64,000 bases of DNA from Entonaema liquescens. Lineage: Eukaryota; Ascomycota; Sordariomycetes; Xylariales; Xylariaceae. Each line of letters starts with the position of its first letter. The first letter of the stretch is position 1. The translations under genes were made by a program, and so were the position numbers. The notes below the pieces were generated by a model that worked only from the letters and a program-made list of their open reading frames with translations, was not told the DNA's origin and did no database searches. The stretch covers positions 2,914,001 to 2,978,000 of the forward strand of contig CADCSX010000003.1 in NCBI GenBank assembly GCA_902805475.1. Direction: 5' to 3'. Shown one piece after another: positions 57,677 to 64,000 of this stretch.

Positions 57677-59119
57677 ATGGCAGCAAACAACGACGGTATC
57701 GACGCACGTATACCGGCGTCGTGCCCAGCGTCCGTCTCTCAGATCCTATACCACGTCTGGCACCATGACCTCGCGGGGCTTAAGCCCCTATTAAATGTTC
57801 CAGGCCGCGCAAGTGTCCAGGAACCCAAGACTGGCGAAACGCCTCTACACGCCGCGATCCGTGCGTGCGCGCCCTCGAACCAAGGTGTACTGAGTGACGA
57901 TGCAGACAATATCGAAGAGAATGCTAAGGCTATCGTTCATGAGCTATTCATGAGCGGTGCCATCTGGAACGACGTCGACAACAATAACGAGACACCAGGA
58001 TGTGTAGCTGCACGGCTAGGATTCAAGGACTTGTATACTCTATGCGTCGAGGCGGGTGTGCGTGCGGAGCTGTTATTCGGGTTGTTAGATGGGTATGAGG
58101 AGCTCGAGTCCGACGACGGAGAAGAGGAAGAGGAGGAAGAAGAAGAAAAAGGGGGAGATAGTACCGAAGCAGAAGGAGTGAAAGACGAAAATGCCAACGG
58201 CGAGGGCATAGAAGAAGACACAGAAGTAGTAGTAGACTCGGACCGCGCCTTCGTCCCACCAAAGGGCGTTATTGGACCTAACATCAACAGCGCGGATTAC
58301 TTACGCTCGAACCTGACATATAGCGACGGGAAGCTAGTAGACTCGGCTCAGAACGGCGTTATGAGTATGTACCTAACTTATCAATTGACTTTCCCTGGTA
58401 AAAGACTAACCCCTATTCTCAAACAGTGGCCTGGGAAACATCCATCATGCGCGCCTCCGTCGACGCGCTACTACCAGAGCTACCTGCCGGTAAGAAGATT
58501 CTAAACATTGGTTTCGGCATGGGTATCGTCGACGGCATGTTCGCCGAGACGCAACCTGCAAAACACCATATTATTGAGGCGCACCCAGCTGTCCTTGAGC
58601 ATATCAGCACCACGGGCTCTAAATTTGGCAAGGAGTGGGAGGCCAGCGGTCCGACAGAAGGCGCCTTCAAAGTCCACGGCGGAAAATGGCAAGAAGTTGT
58701 CCCCAAGCTGTTGGAGCAGGGCGAAACATACGACGCCATCTATTTTGATACGTTTGGAGAGGATTATAGTCAGCTACGCATGTTCTTTACCGAGTACGTA
58801 CCCGGGCTCTTAGAAGAGCAAGGCAGATTTGGATTCTTCAATGGTCTAGGCGCCGATCGGAAGATCTGCTACGATGTCTATACGCAAGTAGCTGAAATGC
58901 ATCTCAGCGATGCAGGCATGGATGTAGAGTGGCAGGAATTGGATGTGGATATGAAAGATCTAGGTAAGGAAGGAGAAGGAGAATGGCAAGGCGTCAAAAG
59001 ACGTTATTGGACTCTGGATAGTAAGTCAATCCGCGATCTGGTCTTGCAACGGATTTTTTTTAACCGGCTAACCTGTGTGATAAGAGTACCGACTACCGAC
59101 CTGCACCCTGATGAGCTGA
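57677..59119 (+). CDS. rmt2: Rmt2, protein arginine N5-methyltransferase
   Basis: Methylates the delta-nitrogen of an arginine in ribosomal protein L12 (uL11) in yeast. Exons: 57677-58364, 58427-59020 and 59085-59119, 438 residues. The N-terminal half has ankyrin repeats (ETPLHAAIRAC, NNETPGCVAARLGFKDLYTLC, with VEAGVRAELLFGLLDGYEEL), then an acidic linker. The conserved DYLRSNLTYSDGKLVDS precedes the SAM-dependent domain: MMAWETSIMRASVDALLPEL, KKILNIGFGMGIVDGMFAE (SAM loop), HHIIEAHPAVLEHI, and YDAIYFDTFGEDYSQLRMFF. The final exon is 35 nt and encodes KYRLPTCTLMS, which matches the family C-terminus (YRLP-C), so this short exon is well supported. It meets hexokinase tail to tail with 157 bp between stops. 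Confidence 0.95.
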
Positions 59120-59276
59120 ACTCCGTACCATATCTTGTCTCTAGTCCTGTAGCCAGACACCAATTGCTTTTTTCCGTTGTTTGGACCATCTTTTCTATGT
59201 CTATCCTTCTAAGGGACATACCATTATTCCTTTTCCTGCAGTTATGCTACGCTACCCCGACGTAATGTCTCGTTGC

Positions 59277-60949
59277 TCATTGGAAATTTTCGGGGTGCAA
59301 AATACCAGCAAGATTACCCTTCTGCACTCTCTTCAGTGTAAGAGCGGCGATGACAGCTGCGCCAACACCGCTTCCATCTTCGGCGGCGAGGATCTCAACC
59401 GGGTCTTCCTCCTTGGGGCTTTTCTTAGCCGGCCAGTCGAGAATCTCTCGGAGGGCTTGTGCGCCTCGCGCCTTGAAATGTGGGTACTTGTTGAATACGG
59501 AGCCGTCGGCGCCCACGTGGCAGGGTTGAAGGTTCTTCTTGGTGCAGATAGCAGCAACGCCACAAGCAGATAGACGAGCTGCACGTGTGCCAATTAATTC
59601 GGCAGTTCGACGGATTAGCTCAAGTTCGGGGCGAGTACAAGCTAAGCGGAGCTTCTCCTGGAACAGGTCTGCAGTCTCCTGCAAGTTCTCGAAAGGATCA
59701 CTACACGAGGTCAGCGCGATAGAAACAGAAAGAGTGTTTGTAGCCCATCTATAACTTACTCTTCGATGGCGGAGAGGAAGGATGAGTCAAGAGTGTATGG
59801 TTTTCGGAGGTATTTGATATCCTGTCCCTCAAAAATATGAACGTCCTTATTATCATGCAAGTCAACTAAGACCAAACGGAAGATCTCGCCTAGGTAGAGA
59901 CCGGCAATACACTTCTCGAAAGCTTGCTGGCCTGGTCGGGGGGATTCCTTGTCAACGATGATATCATAGGGAGTGCGAGGGAGGACTTTATGTTCGTTAT
60001 CAAAGGCACCCCATTCACAGTTGATAGCCATCGGCAAGTTCGGATCTAGGTTCATGTGGGCCAACTTTGGGATGGAGCCGCAGTTCTCCATATATGCTGC
60101 ATTGCAGCCGGTTCCGAAGATGCATCCAATAGCCATCTTAGGGTCAGTATAGGCGGAAGCAATCAGAGTTCCCGTTGTGTCGTTGATCAAAGCGGAGACT
60201 TTAATAGGGACGCCCTAGGATTCCGTCAACAATTATTGTCTCCAAGTATCGCCTTTCTTCAACCCGACTTACCTGCTGGTCGAGCGCGGCTTCTAGCATC
60301 GGTACAACATTTTGGCCTTCGACGCCGTTGATATCAAAACCCTTGGTCCACCGCTGTAAAATACCTTCATCAATGTAGTTCTGAGTAGCCGGATAAGAGA
60401 AGGTAAAACCAAGCGGGATCTTTCCCTGCGACTCGGGAACTTCGCCGTGGTGGGTTTCAATGAACTGCTTCAGACAGTCGGCAATATATTCCCATAGTTC
60501 CTCAGACTCGCCCGTCTTTAGCTCTTCTGGCATACGATACTTGGACTGGATGATATCGAACTCCGATTTGTTATCTGTTAAGGTAATTTCACAGACACGG
60601 AGGTTGGTACCACCCATATCTAGAGCTAGGTAAGTGCCTGTCTCGGATCCATCCGGGAAATCCATAACCCAAGTTGGGTTCATTGGCTATTTTGGCCTTA
60701 TGTTAGTTTTACTCTTTTATAAGGGGTGCGACTTCTATATTAAGAGCTTACGATACTGCCACCCTCTACGCTTAACCCTATTAAGTTGTTAGTATATATA
60801 TTATAATGTGATTTAAATATTGTATATCTACCCTTCGCGAGCTCAGACACAAAGTGCTTTGTGATCTCCTTAAGCTTGGGTGTTTCAACAGTGAATAGAT
60901 CTTCTAATTTCTTGATCTCGGAAAGAAGATCCTTTGGCACATCGGCCAT
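59277..60949 (-). CDS. hxk1: hexokinase
   Basis: ATP-dependent hexose kinase of glycolysis, 478 residues. Exons: 60832-60949, 60752-60777 (26-nt micro-exon), 60273-60686, 59760-60214 and 59277-59700. The joins give ELAKGLSVEGGSIPMNPTWVMDFP, LALDMGGTNLRVCEI (phosphate-1 loop), FTFSYPATQ, LQRWTKGFDINGVEG (sugar-binding), SALINDTTGTLIA (catalytic Asp), GCIFGTGCNAAYME, INCEWGAFD and, near the end, DGSVFNKYPHF and LAAEDGSGVGAAVIAAL. The micro-exon encodes only LSVEGGSI, which sits exactly where all hexokinases have it. The pattern FTFSYPATQ...GILQRWTKGF is that of hexokinases rather than fungal glucokinases. A role in glucose signalling, as for yeast Hxk2, is possible but not shown. Confidence 0.96.
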
Positions 60950-63294
60950 AGATCCTATAATATCTCATGTTAGTAAGTGCACTGATATGATAATAAAGGT
61001 GAAAAGAACCATCAATGTCATCATTCGAGTTGACCTGGTGCCTGTGGTGGTGAAATGTACGAAGGCGCGTTACACGACCAAAAGCGTGTCCGGATTCCAT
61101 GGTAATATTCAGGTAATTATTTATAACATAAACGGATGAATGATGTTAAGGGAATATGTATGCTATTGTAAGGGCGACAAATATGTGAATATTCGCAAGT
61201 TTGGAGGGTAGGTGGAAGTTTGGGAAACTACGCCCTCAAACCCAAGTCCTAACCACGGCGATATTCGCCTGGTAAACACCTGGAAAGATATCATGGCGTC
61301 TGGTCATCCCTAACCGTTTTCCTACGGAAAGAGCAACATTGATATGACCTGCTACTGCCCTAATGCGTATGAAATGTGTAATAGTATGGCCAAGTCTTTA
61401 GGAGGAAGGTTCGAGGAGTTTAAAGAGTGGGTATAAAAAGGAGCCTTGGACAAATGCTGGAATAAAACCTCCCGTAGTTCGAATGATAGCTCCAAAATAT
61501 CGTTTTTGGGTAGAAATAAACTCATAACTAGATCTTATAGAGAAATAATACGTACCCTTTCGAGATGGTGGCTTACGAGGACCGAGACCAACCATGTTGA
61601 TAGTATATCTGTATTAATATCCAAGAGATGTCTGTATTAAAGAAGTATTTGAGATATGTCCGATATTTCTGGTATCTTAGGTGTGTCAGTGTAATCAAGG
61701 GAATAATACGATCAGAAGAAGAAAAAGAACAGAAAAGGAAGCATAGAAGGGGAGTTATCATGCAAACAGCCCTAGCAGCTCCATATATGAATAAATAAGA
61801 AGAGCTATTTAGGAGTTGGACAAATAAGAAGGACTTAGAAAGGATTTCAGGTAACAATTAAACTTACTCAGCTCAACCAGATTTTGACATAATAATAATA
61901 TATGAATATGCAGGTATGGCAAGGCAGCGAAAAGAAAGAGATAGCGTGTTGTTTGGTGGTATTGGAGCTTAAGGTCTTTTCAATGATGAGGGGGAATTAA
62001 AGATTGACGAAATGCCCCTCCATCCTCGGCCCACAATAACATGTTCCATTGGTTCAACCACAAATTTGGTATTTCTCATTGGATTCTGAGCTGACCTGGT
62101 TGAGTGGATCCAGGTTGCACTAAAATACCTGACTATAAGTACTCTGATGTATTCGAAGCCATTCGAAGCCTAATTCCAACAAGGTTTACAACGACAACGA
62201 TCAATAAGGTTGTAAGATATTATCACCGAAAACCCCGTGGTAGAAAGTATTTGCTATCAAACAACCTCTGTCACTTTTGTCTCCTTATTTAATTACCATT
62301 CAATTACCAACAAATCTCAGCGCATGTTCAAACAACGTAGTATGTCATATCAGCGGTGTATCTAGATTCTAAAGTACATACTCAAAGATATTTACTAGCT
62401 GTACAACGAGAACAATAAGATTGGCATCTTGGCTGAGATGGTACTTGCGGATTTGCGGACTTGCTCATATGGAACTCCGTAGATATCTGGGCGAGCTGAG
62501 GTGCAACATAGGTATTAAAACCTGCATGTCCGTCACCCCGCATTCAACGTCGAAGTCTTGTCATTGCTGGGGTTATACTAGGTATCGTGGGGTGATTAGG
62601 TATCTTGCCAGGGATACGGTTAGGTACTTAGGTATTACATGCCTTAGGTACGTACGTACGTACGTACATAGGGCTGGTACACGGTTAGAGCGATTTGAGC
62701 GATTTGTTGAGCGTAAGGTAGGACAAAATCTTGAATGATCACATGTGATATCGAATCGTAAGATGGCACTGTTTGAGTCTTTTTTAGCCTCAGTTTATCG
62801 TAAAGTTCTGATACTTGCAAGATTGTTTGATATTTTCAAAGGTCTAGCCCATCCAGGAACTTCCATGCTTCATTCCACGCTTTAATTTTCAGGTATAATC
62901 AAATCGAGGGTGACAGCCGGACCCACCAAAGATATGGGGTTAACCGTACCCTGCCGTGCAGGTCTAGCCAAAGATGACCTAATGCTTCTCCACTTAAGAA
63001 GTGTCTTATCAGCTTATCAAGTAGATAAAAAGGTACTTAAATACTTAAAATGGATATAGGTACCTAGGTAGTTATAGCACGGATTAACGTGCTTCCTCAA
63101 TTCCGGGTTGGAACGCGCATTGGCAACGTAAGCTGTAACTGAGACTTGGGTAACTTTTTTTGAAAGGTGTACCTCTTGGCTTGCTCTGGAGAAGCCACAT
63201 GTAGCTATCCCAAGTCAACATCCACAACGCCGTTGATTATCTACATTGGTGCTACTCACTTTTTCATGAGTAGCCCATCCGGTCATTCTTCGCC
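60950..63294. promoter_or_regulatory. divergent intergenic region hexokinase / ost1
   Basis: About 2.3 kb between divergent starts. No gene seen; ORFs at 61398-61857 and 62421 are featureless. It has repeated TAGGTA/TACCTA words at 62576-62656 and 63028-63075, and a (CGTA)n tract at 62648-62667. Reverse CCAAT words (ATTGG) lie near 62046 and 62076. Confidence 0.5.
62649..62667. repeat. (ACGT)n short tandem repeat
   Basis: About five GTAC/ACGT units in a row, self-complementary, directly after a TTAGGTAC word. Confidence 0.85.
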
Positions 63295-64000
63295 ATGAAG
63301 TTCACTGCAGTTGCAGCTACCTGCTTCTCCTTACTTTCGCAGGTCCTAGGCGAATCCAATATTGCTGGGCCCTCGTCGTCCAAGGTTACCCTCCCACCTA
63401 CCTTTAAGCCGCCACAGGTATTCAAGAATGCCAACTTGGTACATGTCATCTCCCTAGAGAAGAACTATGCCAAGGAGTCTATCAATGTCTTGATTGAGAA
63501 CTCATCGCCAGATTCCCAAGATGAATACTTCCTGCCGTTCACCGGCGACCAGATGGAGAGGATTGGAGGCATTGAGGTGAAGGATCGAAAGGATGCTAGC
63601 ATAACAGGCTTTGCCGTAGAAGCTGTTGAATTCGATCCATTAAGGTAAAGGGAGCTCTATCTATTATTTTATAATCTAATGCGAACGTTACTAATATAAC
63701 ACCAGCGATATTCAATACTATCGCATTCGATTACCTGCCCCCTTGCCGGCCAAGGGCCAACAGACCTTGGGCATCTCTTTCTACTACCTCAATGCGTATG
63801 CGCCATTACCAGCTTCGATTGAGCAGTCTGAGAAGCAATATCTGGTCTACCAGTTCTCGGCGTATTGCCCATCGGTCTACCCGACATTGAAGCAGAAGAC
63901 AGAAGTCAAGCTTCCAACTTCCGATATTCCCGACTACACCAAGATTGCTGGAAGTGGCGAAACTAAGGAATTTCCACAGAAGCAGGGCTCGAAGCTTATC
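63295..64000 (+). CDS. ost1: Ost1 (ribophorin I), oligosaccharyltransferase subunit, 5' part
   Basis: Subunit 1 of the dolichyl-diphosphooligosaccharide-protein glycosyltransferase in the ER membrane; it contacts nascent chains during N-glycosylation. Exons seen: 63295-63644 and 63707 to the window edge, with a 62-nt intron (donor GTAAAG, acceptor CCAG). The start MKFTAVAATCFSLLSQVLGES is a signal peptide. Family marks are KNANLVHVISLEKNYAKESINVLIEN, EYFLPFTGDQMERIGG, IQYYRIRLPAPLPAKGQQTLGI and SFYYLNAYAPLPASIEQSEKQYLVYQF. The rest, including the C-terminal TM segment, lies beyond the window. Confidence 0.94.

Overview
The window is nuclear DNA of a filamentous ascomycete, most likely a sordariomycete. 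Genes carry short introns (50-200 nt) with GTAAGT/GTATGT-type donors, lie on both strands with AT-rich spacers, and match the usual fungal housekeeping set (Bud23, Svp26, Swr1, Vtc4, Rmt2, hexokinase, Ost1). It also has families typical of filamentous fungi: 2EXR, DUF3500, NACHT-WD40 and ankyrin NLR-like proteins. A member of the Xylariales is a guess from general feel only.

Layout. 0-2.6 kb: the 3' part of a broken NACHT-WD40 gene. 3.3-5.5 kb: bud23 (-) and svp26 (+). 7.1-12.1 kb: a full-size ABCA-type ABC transporter with three frame breaks in its last domain. 12.8-13.3 kb: a RidA-family protein (-). 16.2-19.2 kb: a PRA1/Yip3 protein, a charged disordered protein and a one-TM protein (-). 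19.88-20.56 kb: a 676-bp non-autonomous hAT-like element with an 8-bp target duplication and a BED-finger relic. 20.9-23.7 kb: a J-domain protein and a thioredoxin-PITH protein. 23.8-27.0 kb: no gene seen. 27.0-31.3 kb: a 2EXR protein and a DUF3500 protein (-). 32.2-38.7 kb: swr1 (-), divergent from the complex I subunit NDUFB8. 39.5-43.5 kb: two unknown fungal proteins. 43.8-53.6 kb: an NLR-like/ankyrin/ZZ gene (-), divergent from an intracellular ankyrin-subtilase gene (+). 54.2-61 kb: vtc4 (-), divergent from rmt2 (+), which meets hexokinase (-) tail to tail. 63.3 kb to the end: the start of ost1.

Two things stand out. First, at least six genes, several of them conserved housekeeping genes, need one base put back to restore frame, mostly in a short homopolymer. 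This looks like systematic homopolymer under-calling in the assembly, so the apparent pseudogenes should not be taken at face value. Second, the 42.6-53.6 kb block resembles a fungal innate-immunity or allorecognition locus: a receptor-like protein with decayed hydrolase and NTPase sites next to a protease with an intact Asp-His-Ser triad, sharing a promoter of about 640 bp.
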